A stretch of DNA of 64,000 nucleotides from CBDDFV01 sp965227335 (GTDB lineage Bacteria; Planctomycetota; Phycisphaerae; Phycisphaerales; SM1A02). The stretch is from the NCBI GenBank assembly GCA_965227335.1, contig CBDDFV010000001.1:1606997-1670996 (forward strand), in the 5' to 3' direction. A program made the translations under genes and the position numbers. Each line of letters begins with the position of its first letter. Position 1 is the stretch's first letter. Under the pieces are notes generated by a model. It did not search any database. It saw only the letters and a list, made by a program, of their open reading frames with translations, and was not told the origin of the DNA. Shown here in pieces: positions 44,379 through 53,153 of this stretch.

Positions 44379-45959
44379 ATGACCCAACCGAGCCTGTCCG
44401 GCGTGACCCCGCCCCCGAACGCCGAGGTCATCCCGATCCTCGACTTCGGGAGCCAGTTCGCCCAGCTCATCGCCCGACGTGTCCGCGAAGCCGGCGCGTT
44501 CTCCGTTCTCACCGCGCCGGACACGCCCCTCGAGGAGCTCGCCGCGGTCAGGCCGCGCGGGCTGATCTTCTCCGGCGGCCCCAGCTCCGTCTCCGCCGCC
44601 GACGCCCCCCGGTGCGATCCCCGCATCTTCGACCTCGGCGTCCCCGTCCTCGGCATCTGCTACGGCATGCAGCTTGGTTGTGAAGTCCTCGGCTGCGAGG
44701 TCCGGGCCGGCGATGTCCGCGAGTTCGGCGCGACCCGGCTCGAGATCCGTCAGCCCGAGGGGCTGCTCGCCGGCCTCCCGTCGAAGACGACCGTCTGGAT
44801 GAGCCACGGCGACATGGTGACCGGCATCGACGACGAGTTCGAGGTCCTCGCCGCGTCGCCGAGCTGTCCGTACGCGGCGGTGCGTCACCGGAGCCGCCCC
44901 TTCTACGGCGTGCAGTTCCATCCCGAAGTCACCCACACGCCGCACGGCGTCGACCTGCTCCGCAACTTCCTCTACGAGATCTGCAAGTGCCAGGGCACCT
45001 GGCGGATGTCCGACTTTGTCGAGGCGGAGTGCGACCGGGTGCGCGAAGAAGTCGGCGACAAGCGGGTGATCTGCGGCCTGAGCGGAGGGGTGGATTCGTC
45101 CGTCGTCGCCGCGCTCCTCGCGAAGGCCATCGGCGAACAGCTCACCTGCCTCTTCGTCGACAACGGCCTGCTCCGCAAGAAGGAGCGTGATCTCGTCGAA
45201 TCCACGTTCCGTGATCACTTCGACATCGACCTTCGAGTGATCGACGCCTCCCGCGACTTCCTCGATGATCTCAAGGGCGTGATTGATCCGCAGGAAAAAC
45301 GGACCAAGATCGGGCATCGCTTCATCGAGGTCTTCCGCAGTGGCGCGGCGGACGTGGGCGACAACGTCGAGTTCCTCGCCCAGGGCACGCTCTATCCCGA
45401 CGTCATCGAATCCGGTCACGGACATGCGGGTCAGGCCGCGAACATCAAGCTTCACCACAACGTCGGCGGCCTGCCGGAGGAGCTCGGCTTCAAGCTGGTC
45501 GAGCCGCTCCGCAATCTGTTCAAGGACGAGGTCCGGCAGCTCGGCGAAGTGCTCGGCCTCCCGCCGCACATCGTGTGGCGTCATCCGTTCCCGGGTCCGG
45601 GTCTGGCGGTGCGGATCATCGGCGAGATCACCGAACCCAAGCTCGACCTCCTGCGCGACTGCGACGAGATCCTGCTCGAGGAGATCATCGCGAACAACCT
45701 GTACCGCAGCACGAACCAGGTGTTCGCGGTGCTCTTGCCTGTCCAGAGCGTCGGCGTCATGGGCGATGCGCGAAGCTACGAGAACGTCGTGGCCATCCGC
45801 GCCGTCGAAACGCAGGACTTCATGACCGCCGACTGGGCCCGGATCCCGTACGACGTCCTCGCGACGATCTCCAACCGGATCATCAACGAGACCCCCGGCG
45901 TGAACCGCGTGGTGTACGACATCTCGTCGAAGCCGCCCGCGACGATCGAGTGGGAGTAG
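44379..45959 (+). CDS. guaA: GMP synthase (glutamine-hydrolysing)
   Basis: Aminates XMP to GMP using glutamine and ATP. The 526-residue protein has a class I glutamine amidotransferase domain (C94 in LGICYGMQLG; QFHPEVTHT with His and Glu of the triad), then the N-type ATP pyrophosphatase with the P-loop LSGGVDSSVVAALL. The C-terminal dimerisation domain ends in YDISSKPPATIEWE, the family's standard end. Start ATG 44379 has an AGGAG site 11 bases upstream. No guaB is in the window. Confidence 0.97.
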   Translation: MTQPSLSGVTPPPNAEVIPILDFGSQFAQLIARRVREAGAFSVLTAPDTPLEELAAVRPRGLIFSGGPSSVSAADAPRCDPRIFDLGVPVLGICYGMQLGCEVLGCEVRAGDVREFGATRLEIRQPEGLLAGLPSKTTVWMSHGDMVTGIDDEFEVLAASPSCPYAAVRHRSRPFYGVQFHPEVTHTPHGVDLLRNFLYEICKCQGTWRMSDFVEAECDRVREEVGDKRVICGLSGGVDSSVVAALLAKAIGEQLTCLFVDNGLLRKKERDLVESTFRDHFDIDLRVIDASRDFLDDLKGVIDPQEKRTKIGHRFIEVFRSGAADVGDNVEFLAQGTLYPDVIESGHGHAGQAANIKLHHNVGGLPEELGFKLVEPLRNLFKDEVRQLGEVLGLPPHIVWRHPFPGPGLAVRIIGEITEPKLDLLRDCDEILLEEIIANNLYRSTNQVFAVLLPVQSVGVMGDARSYENVVAIRAVETQDFMTADWARIPYDVLATISNRIINETPGVNRVVYDISSKPPATIEWE

Positions 45960-46047
45960 GCCGGAACCGCGGCCGCGGCGGGCGATTCTGATTGGATCGA
46001 ACGGCGCCTCTCGATACGATCGAGGTCGATCTGAGAGGAGATCCGTC

Positions 46048-47046
46048 ATGTTGACCGCCGCCATCCTGTCTTCTGCGATCGCCGCGTCCGCCGTTTCGGC
46101 CTCCGGCGGCCTTCCCGCCCCCGGCGATGTCGTCTGGGGCGTCAAGACCCAGGGCGGCTTCGCCTTCCCGCCCACGCACCTCTACGCGTTCGCCCCGGAC
46201 GGCTCGAACTTCCAGGACTTCGGCCCCGTGACGCTGGAGGGCGCCGCCACGGTGCTCGACGGGCTGTCCATCGACGCGTCGGGAACATTGCGGGCCTTCA
46301 CGCTCGAGACCGCCGGCTCGCGGCTCGTCGCGATCAATCCAGCGGACGGCGGATCGACGGCGACGCCGGTCGGTCCCAACCTACGCGGCCGCGCCATCCG
46401 CGCGGCGGTGATCAACGGCGCCGGTGAACTCATCGCCATCGACTACGACAATGTCGAACTGCTGGTGATCGATCCGTCGACCGGGGCGATCATCGGCGAT
46501 CCCGAGCCGCTCTTCTTCGGCTGCGATCCGGCCGAACTCAGCAGCGGCGGCGACATCGTGCAGGGCTACGACGGGCGTTACCTGGTCGCCCGCGGGCCGG
46601 AGTTCTTCACGCTGAGCCGAGCGACGGGACGCCTGACGCTGACGTTCACGGACCCGGTGCTCGATGACGGCTTCAACGTCTTTCACGCCGGTCTCGCCGT
46701 GGCCGACGCCGCCGCGACGAACGATCTGTTCGCCTACGAGGTCAACGCCAACGACGACATCTTCGTCTACGACCGCGACAACATGCCCGATCGCGTCGAG
46801 CTGCATCCGAACATCATCGCGCAGTTCAACGCCGGGCGCGGCGACCTCGCCGCCATCGCCACCGTTCCGAACGTCGAGTTCAACCTGAACCCGCTCGATC
46901 TCGACGGCGATGAAATCGTCGGACCGAACGACCTCGCCATCCTGCTGAGTCAGTGGGGACCCTGCCCGGGCTGTCCGGCGGATGCGAACTGCGACGGCGT
47001 CGTCGATGCGAACGACCTCGCGATCCTGCTCGCCGGCTGGAGTTGA
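46048..47046 (+). CDS. Exported protein with paired dockerin-like C-terminal motif
   Basis: A 332-residue secreted protein. It has a short signal peptide (MLTAAILSSAIAASAVSASG), then a domain with propeller-like strands of Gly/Asp-rich turns (LYAFAPDGSNFQDFG; LVVIDPSTGAIIGD) and two calcium-binding-like repeats at the end (LDLDGDEIVGPNDLAILLSQWG; DANCDGVVDANDLAILLAGWS) joined by PCPGCPA. The dockerin-like pair and the closing W-G/S are characteristic of Phycisphaerae. Its ribosome site is GAGAGGAG. The function of the main domain is unknown. Confidence 0.82.
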   Translation: MLTAAILSSAIAASAVSASGGLPAPGDVVWGVKTQGGFAFPPTHLYAFAPDGSNFQDFGPVTLEGAATVLDGLSIDASGTLRAFTLETAGSRLVAINPADGGSTATPVGPNLRGRAIRAAVINGAGELIAIDYDNVELLVIDPSTGAIIGDPEPLFFGCDPAELSSGGDIVQGYDGRYLVARGPEFFTLSRATGRLTLTFTDPVLDDGFNVFHAGLAVADAAATNDLFAYEVNANDDIFVYDRDNMPDRVELHPNIIAQFNAGRGDLAAIATVPNVEFNLNPLDLDGDEIVGPNDLAILLSQWGPCPGCPADANCDGVVDANDLAILLAGWS

Positions 47047-47067
47047 TTTCGCCGTGAATCCCGCGTT

Positions 47068-48420
47068 TCAGCGGCGCGGGTTGCGCCGGGACGACTGCCG
47101 ATGGCCGCGGTCCGGCCGGTCGGTCGCCCGCGGTTGATTCGTCGCGGCGGATCCGATGCGATCCGCGGCCGGACCGTCGTCGGTCGCCGGATCGGACGCG
47201 GTCGGGCCGGGGTCGTCGGGTTCGCGCGGCGTGGCCGGTCCGTCCTCGTCGCCCGCCTGGCCTGGCTCGTCGATCACCGCTTCCCGTCGTCCGAACAGCA
47301 TGCGGCCCGCGGTCGTCTGGAGCGCGTTTGTCACCGTGAACTGGACGCGTCGGCCGACGTCGCCCGCGGCGTCCTCGATGACGACCATGGTGCCGTCCGG
47401 CAGGTAGCCGACGCCCTGGGTCGGCGATTCGCCGCGCTTGATGATCTCGATCGTCATCGACTCGCCGGGCGTCGCCTGCGTCTTCATCGCGCCGATGAGA
47501 TCGTTGATGTTCAGCACCGTGACCCCGGAGATCTGGGCGAGTTTGTTGAGGTTGTAGTCGGTGGTGACGATGCGGAGCTGCTGCTCCGCCGCGAGCTGAA
47601 CGAGCATCCGGTCGACGGACATCCCGGCCGGCATGTCGGTCTGATCGATCGAGATATCGAAGTACGGGTTGGCCTGGAGTCGGTTGACGAGCGTGAGCCC
47701 GCGTCGTCCCTTCGCCCGCTTGAGCTTGTCGCTGGAGTCGGCCAGGGCCTGGAGTTCGTAGAGCACGAACTGGGGGACGAGCACCGGCGCGTCGAGGAAG
47801 CCGGTGTCGCCGTACGCCTCGATCCGCCCGTCGATGAGGACGGACGTATCCAGCAGCATCGGACGCACGCCCCGGACCTGCTTGGCGAACTCGACGTACG
47901 GAATCACGAGCCGGAAGTCGTCCTTCGTGGTGAGCACGACGGAGACCGCGAGGTAGCAGAGCACAATGCCGACGATGACCTTGCTGAGGCCGAAGTAGAG
48001 CCGCCAGCTCTCGGAATCGATCTCCCAGGAGTCCGTGATGACGTCGAGGAGTTCGGAGACGACGAGGGTGCCGATGAGCCCGGCGCAGACCCCGAGGTAG
48101 ACGCCGACCAGCAGGCTGAGGCGTTTGTTGGGGGTGCGGGTGTCGACGAGGATGACCGTGATGCCGACCGCCGCGCTGATCACGAACAGCACCACGACGG
48201 TGGTCACGGAGAACTGGTTGGCGCTGCTGGCCTGGGAGGCGACGGTGAGCACGGTGAAGAGAATCAGCAGGCCGAGGAAGAGCAGCCGGGAGACGAGCAG
48301 CTGGAAGCGTCGGGCCCGTTCCTCCCGTTCGCGCACCTCGGACGGCAGTTCGAAGCGAGGCGGCGGCGGCTCGCCGTCGGTCGAGGGCGGGATCACTGGG
48401 GCGTCGGGCTGATCACTCAT
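47068..48420 (-). CDS. Membrane PIN/TRAM domain protein (YacL-like)
   Basis: A 450-residue protein. A charged cytoplasmic start is followed by four membrane helices (about 45-155), a PIN domain (about 190-320; MLLDTSVLIDGRI, then PQFVLYELQALADSSDKLKRAKGRRGL with the acidic nuclease residues, and IVTTDYNLNKLA), then a TRAM domain (TIEIIKRGESPTQGVGYLPDGTMVVIEDA). This is the YacL/PIN-TRAM family with possible RNase activity at the membrane. The C-terminal 70 residues are a low-complexity acidic tail not usual in the family. It is divergent from the SRP RNA/dnaX unit. Confidence 0.9.
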   Translation of the reverse strand: MSDQPDAPVIPPSTDGEPPPPRFELPSEVREREERARRFQLLVSRLLFLGLLILFTVLTVASQASSANQFSVTTVVVLFVISAAVGITVILVDTRTPNKRLSLLVGVYLGVCAGLIGTLVVSELLDVITDSWEIDSESWRLYFGLSKVIVGIVLCYLAVSVVLTTKDDFRLVIPYVEFAKQVRGVRPMLLDTSVLIDGRIEAYGDTGFLDAPVLVPQFVLYELQALADSSDKLKRAKGRRGLTLVNRLQANPYFDISIDQTDMPAGMSVDRMLVQLAAEQQLRIVTTDYNLNKLAQISGVTVLNINDLIGAMKTQATPGESMTIEIIKRGESPTQGVGYLPDGTMVVIEDAAGDVGRRVQFTVTNALQTTAGRMLFGRREAVIDEPGQAGDEDGPATPREPDDPGPTASDPATDDGPAADRIGSAATNQPRATDRPDRGHRQSSRRNPRR

Positions 48421-48492
48421 CGGGGTCAGTGTACCACAGCCCGGATTCCGGCTAGACTTGGGGATTGTCGGAACGACGTCGCGCGACGGCGT

Positions 48493-48602
48493 CTGATGAC
48501 GGTCGGGCCCCCAGGACGGGCGGCTCGTGAACCTGGTCAGGGCGTGATTGCAGCAGCCATAAGCGTCGCTGTCCGAGCCCGGGATCGCCTGGCCGTCATC
48601 AG
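48493..48602 (+). ncRNA. ffs: Signal recognition particle RNA (4.5S type)
   Basis: The conserved domain IV core is visible: GGTCAGG (48535-48541), a loop of ten bases, then AGCAGCC (48552-48558). The flanks fold into one long hairpin: CTGATGACGG (48493-48502) pairs with CCGTCATCAG (48593-48602), CCAGG (48511-48515) with CCTGG (48588-48592), and GGCTCG (48522-48527) with CGAGCC (48574-48579). The 110-base length matches the short bacterial 4.5S RNA, and a place just before dnaX is a common one for ffs. The apical loop is GCG-TGAT-TGC instead of the usual GGAA tetraloop. It would bind Ffh to guide membrane proteins. The gene ends 51 bases before dnaX. Confidence 0.9.
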
Positions 48603-48653
48603 CCGCCCTCGCCGACTCCTGCGCCCCGCCGCCTTTCGCCCTCGGGACCCCCG

Positions 48654-50420
48654 GTGAGCTACACGGTCCTCGCTCGACGATACCGCTCCCGCGACTTCGA
48701 CGAACTCGTCGGACAGGAAGCCGTCGCGCGCACGCTTCGCAACGCCATCGCGTCCGAACGCACCGCCCACGCCTACCTCTTCTGCGGCACGCGGGGCGTC
48801 GGCAAGACCTCCATGGCCCGGATCTTCGCCCGCGCCCTCAACCAGGCGGACCAGACCCAGGCCGAGGCCATCGGCGACTCCGTGCTCCGCGGCGAGGACC
48901 TCGACGTCATCGAAATCGACGGCGCCTCGAATCGCGGCGTCAACGAGGCGCGCGAACTCATCGCCTCCGCCGGCCTCATGCCTGCCCGCAGCCCCTGGAA
49001 GATCTACATCATCGACGAAGTGCACATGCTCACCAACGAGGCGTTCAACGCCCTCCTCAAGACGATGGAGGAGCCGCCCTCGCATGTGAAGTTCATCCTG
49101 TGCACCACCGAACCGCACAAGGTCCCCGCGACCATCCAGTCCCGCTGCCAGCGGTTCGACTTCCGACCGCTCTCGACCAACCAGATCGCCGAACAACTCC
49201 GCGTCGTCCTCGAAGGCGAAGGCCTCGAGGCCGAGGACGCGGTCGTCACCGCCGTCGCCCGCCAGGCCCGCGGATCGATGCGCGACGGCTTGAGCCTGCT
49301 CGACCGGCTCCTCGCGGCGGGCGAGAACCCGCTCACGGTCAAACTCCTCGAAGACCTGCTCGGGCTCGCGGATCAGACCATCGTGGATGAACTCGTCGAC
49401 GCGATCGCCGACGCCGATCCCGCGACGGGACTCCGGGCCGGCGCGAAACTGCTCGACAACGTCGGGGCGGTCGAGCCCGCGCTGGCGACGATCATCGAAT
49501 CGCTCCGCACGCTGATGCTCGCCGGGGTGTGCGGCGCCGACGCCGACCTGGTCGAAGTCGGCGCCGACGAACGAGAGGCCGTCGCCGCCCGGGCCGCGCG
49601 ATTCGACACCGCCTCGATCGTGCACATGATCGCGATCTGTGAAGCCGTCGCCCGGCAGACCAAGGGATCGACGACCGCCCGGGCCCTGTTTGACGCGGCG
49701 ATCGTCCGGATGTGCCTCGCGGGCGACCTGATCCAGATCCCCGCCGCGCTCGCCGGACGAGACGCCGCCGGGGACGAAAAAAAAAAGTCGGTGACCCCCG
49801 CCCCGCCGCCGCGCGTCGCTGACCCGGCGCCCGCGTCTTCGTCAAAGCCAAAGCCAACCCCGAAGTCCGCGCCGCCCGCGTCGACCCCGAAGCCGACGTC
49901 CGCACCGCCCGCGTCGAAGCCGCGATCGCCTGACGTCAGCACGGAGGTCAAGCCGCGTCCGAAGGGCGATGCGCCAGCGCCGCCGGCGACGACCGCCGCC
50001 CCGTGCGCGATTGATCCCGCGTCCGATCCGACCGGCGCCGCGTTCTGGAGCGCACTGAACACCCAGGCGCGTTCGACGAAGGACCGGGCGTTGCTGGCGC
50101 TCCTGCGGCCCGTCGCGCTGGAAGACGGGGCGATCCGTCTCCGCATCGACGCGGCGAGTCCGTCCGAACGCAAGTATGTGCGCACGCAGCGGGAGAAGAT
50201 CGCACATCTGATCAGCGAGGCGTCGTCGTCGCCCGTCGTGGTGCGGTTCGATGACGACGGCTCATCGTCCGCCGAAGAGAGCACGACCGCCAGCCGCGCC
50301 GCGGCGGCGCAGTCGCCCCTGGTGAAAGAGGCGATGACGATTCTGGATGCGACGATCGCCGGTTTCGAACCGCCGCCCCCGTCCCGACCCCACGCCGAGG
50401 AAGACGCGCCCGATGTTTGA
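48654..50420 (+). CDS. dnaX: DNA polymerase III subunit gamma/tau, with probable internal frameshift/slippage site
   Basis: Clamp-loader ATPase. The 588-residue tau-like product has an RFC-like AAA+ domain: Walker A GTRGVGKTS, Walker B YIIDEVHML, sensor CTTEPHKVPATIQSRCQRF, and then domain III. The zinc-binding cysteines that normally follow the Walker A helix are absent (ALNQADQTQAEAIG). At codons 375-378 the DNA has A10 followed by G (49777-49787), containing the A AAA AAG slippery heptamer in frame. A -1 shift gives 11 new residues and TGA at 49820; the other frame stops at 49792. A 389- or 379-residue gamma form would end just after domain III, before the Pro/Ala/Lys-rich linker and C-terminal tau domain. 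The start is GTG. It overlaps ybaB by eight bases. Confidence 0.95.
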   Translation: MSYTVLARRYRSRDFDELVGQEAVARTLRNAIASERTAHAYLFCGTRGVGKTSMARIFARALNQADQTQAEAIGDSVLRGEDLDVIEIDGASNRGVNEARELIASAGLMPARSPWKIYIIDEVHMLTNEAFNALLKTMEEPPSHVKFILCTTEPHKVPATIQSRCQRFDFRPLSTNQIAEQLRVVLEGEGLEAEDAVVTAVARQARGSMRDGLSLLDRLLAAGENPLTVKLLEDLLGLADQTIVDELVDAIADADPATGLRAGAKLLDNVGAVEPALATIIESLRTLMLAGVCGADADLVEVGADEREAVAARAARFDTASIVHMIAICEAVARQTKGSTTARALFDAAIVRMCLAGDLIQIPAALAGRDAAGDEKKKSVTPAPPPRVADPAPASSSKPKPTPKSAPPASTPKPTSAPPASKPRSPDVSTEVKPRPKGDAPAPPATTAAPCAIDPASDPTGAAFWSALNTQARSTKDRALLALLRPVALEDGAIRLRIDAASPSERKYVRTQREKIAHLISEASSSPVVVRFDDDGSSSAEESTTASRAAAAQSPLVKEAMTILDATIAGFEPPPPSRPHAEEDAPDV

Positions 50421-50790
50421 TCAGCTCAAAGGCATGGCCGGGCTCGCCGGTCTCATGAAGGACCTGCCCCGCATCAAGGCGGAGCTCGAGGCCGTGAAGG
50501 CGCGGCTCGGTGAACGCACCGCCAGCGCGGAGACCGGCGGGGGGGCCGTCCGCGCCACCGCGAGCGGCCTGCAGAAGATCGTCGCCCTCGAGATCGATCC
50601 CGCGATGATGGCGACCTTCCTTGACGAAGAGAATCCCGACGATCAGACGCTCGCGGCGGAGCTGATCACCGGCGCCGTCAACGCCGCGCTCGAGAAAGCG
50701 CGAGCCCTCGCCGAGGAGGAGTTCGCCGCCGCCGCGAAGGACCTCGGCCTGCCCATCCCGCCCGGCGGCCTCGGCGGACTGATGTCGTGA
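50413..50790 (+). CDS. YbaB/EbfC family nucleoid-associated protein
   Basis: A 125-residue protein. It has the usual YbaB order of a Met/Gly-rich start (MFDQLKGMAGLAGLMKD), a coiled alpha helix (IKAELEAVKARLGERT), a beta hairpin (AETGGGAVRATASGLQKIVALEIDPAMM) and a C-terminal helix ending in Gly-rich LGLPIPPGGLGGLMS. It binds DNA non-specifically. The dnaX-ybaB-recR order is widespread. The ATG overlaps the dnaX end. Confidence 0.93.
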   Translation: MFDQLKGMAGLAGLMKDLPRIKAELEAVKARLGERTASAETGGGAVRATASGLQKIVALEIDPAMMATFLDEENPDDQTLAAELITGAVNAALEKARALAEEEFAAAAKDLGLPIPPGGLGGLMS

Positions 50791-50803
50791 AACGAGACCA
50801 CGC

Positions 50804-51445
50804 ATGAGCGAGCGGACCTCTTTCGCGTATCCCGAGTCGGTCGACCGACTCATCGCCGAATTCGCCCGGTTGCCGGGCGTCGGTCGACGCACCGCCGAAC
50901 GCCTCGCATTCCACATCCTGAAGAGCCCCGCCCCCGAAGCGATGAAGCTCAGCCAGGCGATCGCGGATGTCAAGCAGCGCGTCCGATCCTGCTCGATCTG
51001 CGCGAATCTCACGGACGACGATCCGTGCCCGATCTGTCGATCCGAACGGCGCGACGCGTCGACGGTGCTCGTGGTCGAACAGCCGCGCGATCTGATCAGC
51101 CTCGAACAGACCGGCGTCTACCGGGGCGTCTATCATGTTCTGATGGGACGCCTCGATGCGCTCAGCGGCGTCGGGCCCGAGCACCTGACCGTCGACGCCC
51201 TGCTCGCCCGGGTGAAGGACCCGGCGAACAACGCACGCGGCGTGGCGGTGCAGGAGGTCATCCTCGGGATGAACCCCAACCTCGAGGGCGACTCGACGGG
51301 TCTCTACATCGCGGATCAGCTCGCGTCCGCCGGCGTCTCCGTGACCCGGCTCGCCCGCGGCGTGCCGACGGGGTCGCAGCTCGAGTACGCCAGCAAGGCC
51401 GTGCTCGGCGATGCGATCGAGGGACGTCAGCGACTCGACGGATAA
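50804..51445 (+). CDS. recR: Recombination mediator RecR
   Basis: Part of RecFOR loading of RecA at gaps. The 213-residue protein has the helix-hairpin-helix (LPGVGRRTAERLAFHIL), the C4 zinc finger (CSICANLTDDDPCPICRS), a Toprim domain (VLVVEQPRDLISLEQTGVYRGVYHVLMG, then NPNLEGDSTGLYIAD) and the terminal Walker-like GVPTGSQLEYAS. The length is normal. It follows ybaB by 13 bases in the same operon. Confidence 0.97.
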   Translation: MSERTSFAYPESVDRLIAEFARLPGVGRRTAERLAFHILKSPAPEAMKLSQAIADVKQRVRSCSICANLTDDDPCPICRSERRDASTVLVVEQPRDLISLEQTGVYRGVYHVLMGRLDALSGVGPEHLTVDALLARVKDPANNARGVAVQEVILGMNPNLEGDSTGLYIADQLASAGVSVTRLARGVPTGSQLEYASKAVLGDAIEGRQRLDG

Positions 51446-51635
51446 TTGCGCGGCGGCCGCGGCGGCGGACGCGCTGGTGCGAATTTCACGGGGATGGTTC
51501 TCACCCGAGGTCGGGAGTTGACCCGATACCATGGACGATCCCGCGCGGCGGCCGCCGCGCAGTTCCTGCCGCCCCCCGGCGGGACGGAGCGGGGCGCGGG
51601 GCGGAGCCTCGGTGAACGCCGTTTGGAGACGGATG

Positions 51636-53147
51636 ATGCGGTTCGATACGCGACAGAACATGCAGCTCAGCCAGCAGATGAAGCTGGCCCCGCGCATGAT
51701 TCAGTCGATGGAGATTCTTCAGCTCCCGATGCTGGCCCTCCAGGAGCGGATCGAGCAGGAGCTGGAATCCAACGTCGCCCTCGAGCAGGTCGAGCCCGGG
51801 GCGGACAACGACGGGGGGCCCGAGGTCGAACGGGACAACCGGCTGGAGGAGCGTGAACTCGTCGTCGACGGCGAGGGCGACGGCGCGGACGACTTCAGCC
51901 GTCTCGACAGCCTCGAGAAGACGTACTCCGAGGCCTTCGACAATCAGTACTCATCGGCCACGTACAGCCCGACGCGGATGGACGGCGAGCGCGATCGCAA
52001 GATGGATGCGCTCGCGAATGTCGCCGCGCGTTCCGCGAGCCTCACCGACCAGTTGACGGAACAGTGGCGGCTCGCCGACGTATCGGCGCCGATCCGGCAG
52101 GCGGGGGAGCGGATCATCGCGTACATCGACGACGATGGTCTGCTCTCGACCGATCTCCAGACGATCCTCGATCAGTCGAGTGAATCGGACCGGGACGCGT
52201 TGTCGATCGACCTGCTCGACCAGGCCCTGGAGGAGCTGCAGTGGCGGCTCGACCCGCCCGGCATCGGTGCGCGGTCGCGTCAGGAGTCGCTGCTCATCCA
52301 GATCGACCGCCTCGATCGCGACATGCGGGTGGAGGGCGACTGGGACACCGTCCGCACGCTGATCGAATCGCACTACGACGACCTCCTGCGCAATCGTCTG
52401 CCGAAGATCGCCCAGGCCACCGAGTTTGAACTCGCCGACATCCAGGAGGCGATTCACCTCGTCAAGAAACTCAACCTGAGCCCGGCTCGGGATCTCGTCG
52501 ACGTCGGGGCCCCGCCGGTGACGCCGGACGTGATCATCGAGTACGACGAGGAGACGGACGAGTACATCGCCCGGCTCGCCGACGGCTCCCTGCCCGCCCT
52601 CCGCGTATCGCCCGAGTACGAACAGATGGCCCGCGACAAGAGCGTCGAGAAGTCCACCCGCGACTTCGTCGGCAACAACGTTCGCAACGCCTCCTGGCTG
52701 ATCGACTCGATCAACCTCCGCAAGGCGACGCTGCTCCGCGTGGTGCGGGTCGTGCTCTCCCGCCAGCGCGCATATTTCGACCATGGCGCGCAGCACCTCA
52801 AGCCGCTGCCGATGATCGAGGTGGCGGATCAGCTCGGCATTCATGTCGGCACCGTGAGCCGGGCGGTCTCCGAGAAGTGGCTGCAGACGCCGCGCGGCCT
52901 CGTGCAGCTCCGCAAGTTCTTCTCCGGCGGGGCCGAGACTGACGACGGCGAGGCGAAGTCGTGGGAGGCGATCCGCGCGACCCTGAAGGAAATCATCGAC
53001 AACGAGGACAAGTCGAAGCCGCTCTCCGATGAGGCGCTCTCGAAGGCGCTCAAGGACAAAGGCATCGACATCGCGCGTCGGACGGTCGTCAAGTACCGCT
53101 CGCAGCTCGGCATCCCGTCCGCCCGCATGCGGAAGCAGCACGGCTGA
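51636..53147 (+). CDS. rpoN: RNA polymerase sigma-54 factor
   Basis: A 503-residue sigma-54. Region I is Gln/Leu-rich (MQLSQQMKLAPRMIQSMEIL), region II is acidic, the core-binding domain follows, then the helix-turn-helix (MIEVADQLGIHVGTVSRAVSEKW) and the RpoN box ARRTVVKYR near the end. It directs activator-dependent promoters. The GGAG site lies seven bases before ATG 51636 and only four before the adjacent ATG 51633. No bacterial enhancer-binding protein gene is in the window. It starts 190 bases after recR. Confidence 0.96.
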   Translation: MRFDTRQNMQLSQQMKLAPRMIQSMEILQLPMLALQERIEQELESNVALEQVEPGADNDGGPEVERDNRLEERELVVDGEGDGADDFSRLDSLEKTYSEAFDNQYSSATYSPTRMDGERDRKMDALANVAARSASLTDQLTEQWRLADVSAPIRQAGERIIAYIDDDGLLSTDLQTILDQSSESDRDALSIDLLDQALEELQWRLDPPGIGARSRQESLLIQIDRLDRDMRVEGDWDTVRTLIESHYDDLLRNRLPKIAQATEFELADIQEAIHLVKKLNLSPARDLVDVGAPPVTPDVIIEYDEETDEYIARLADGSLPALRVSPEYEQMARDKSVEKSTRDFVGNNVRNASWLIDSINLRKATLLRVVRVVLSRQRAYFDHGAQHLKPLPMIEVADQLGIHVGTVSRAVSEKWLQTPRGLVQLRKFFSGGAETDDGEAKSWEAIRATLKEIIDNEDKSKPLSDEALSKALKDKGIDIARRTVVKYRSQLGIPSARMRKQHG

Positions 53148-53153
53148 GCCGCG

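Noticed and set aside
45959..46000. CCGCGGCCGCGG palindrome after guaA as a terminator
   Set aside because: It has no loop and no T tract; it is an ordinary GC-rich palindrome.
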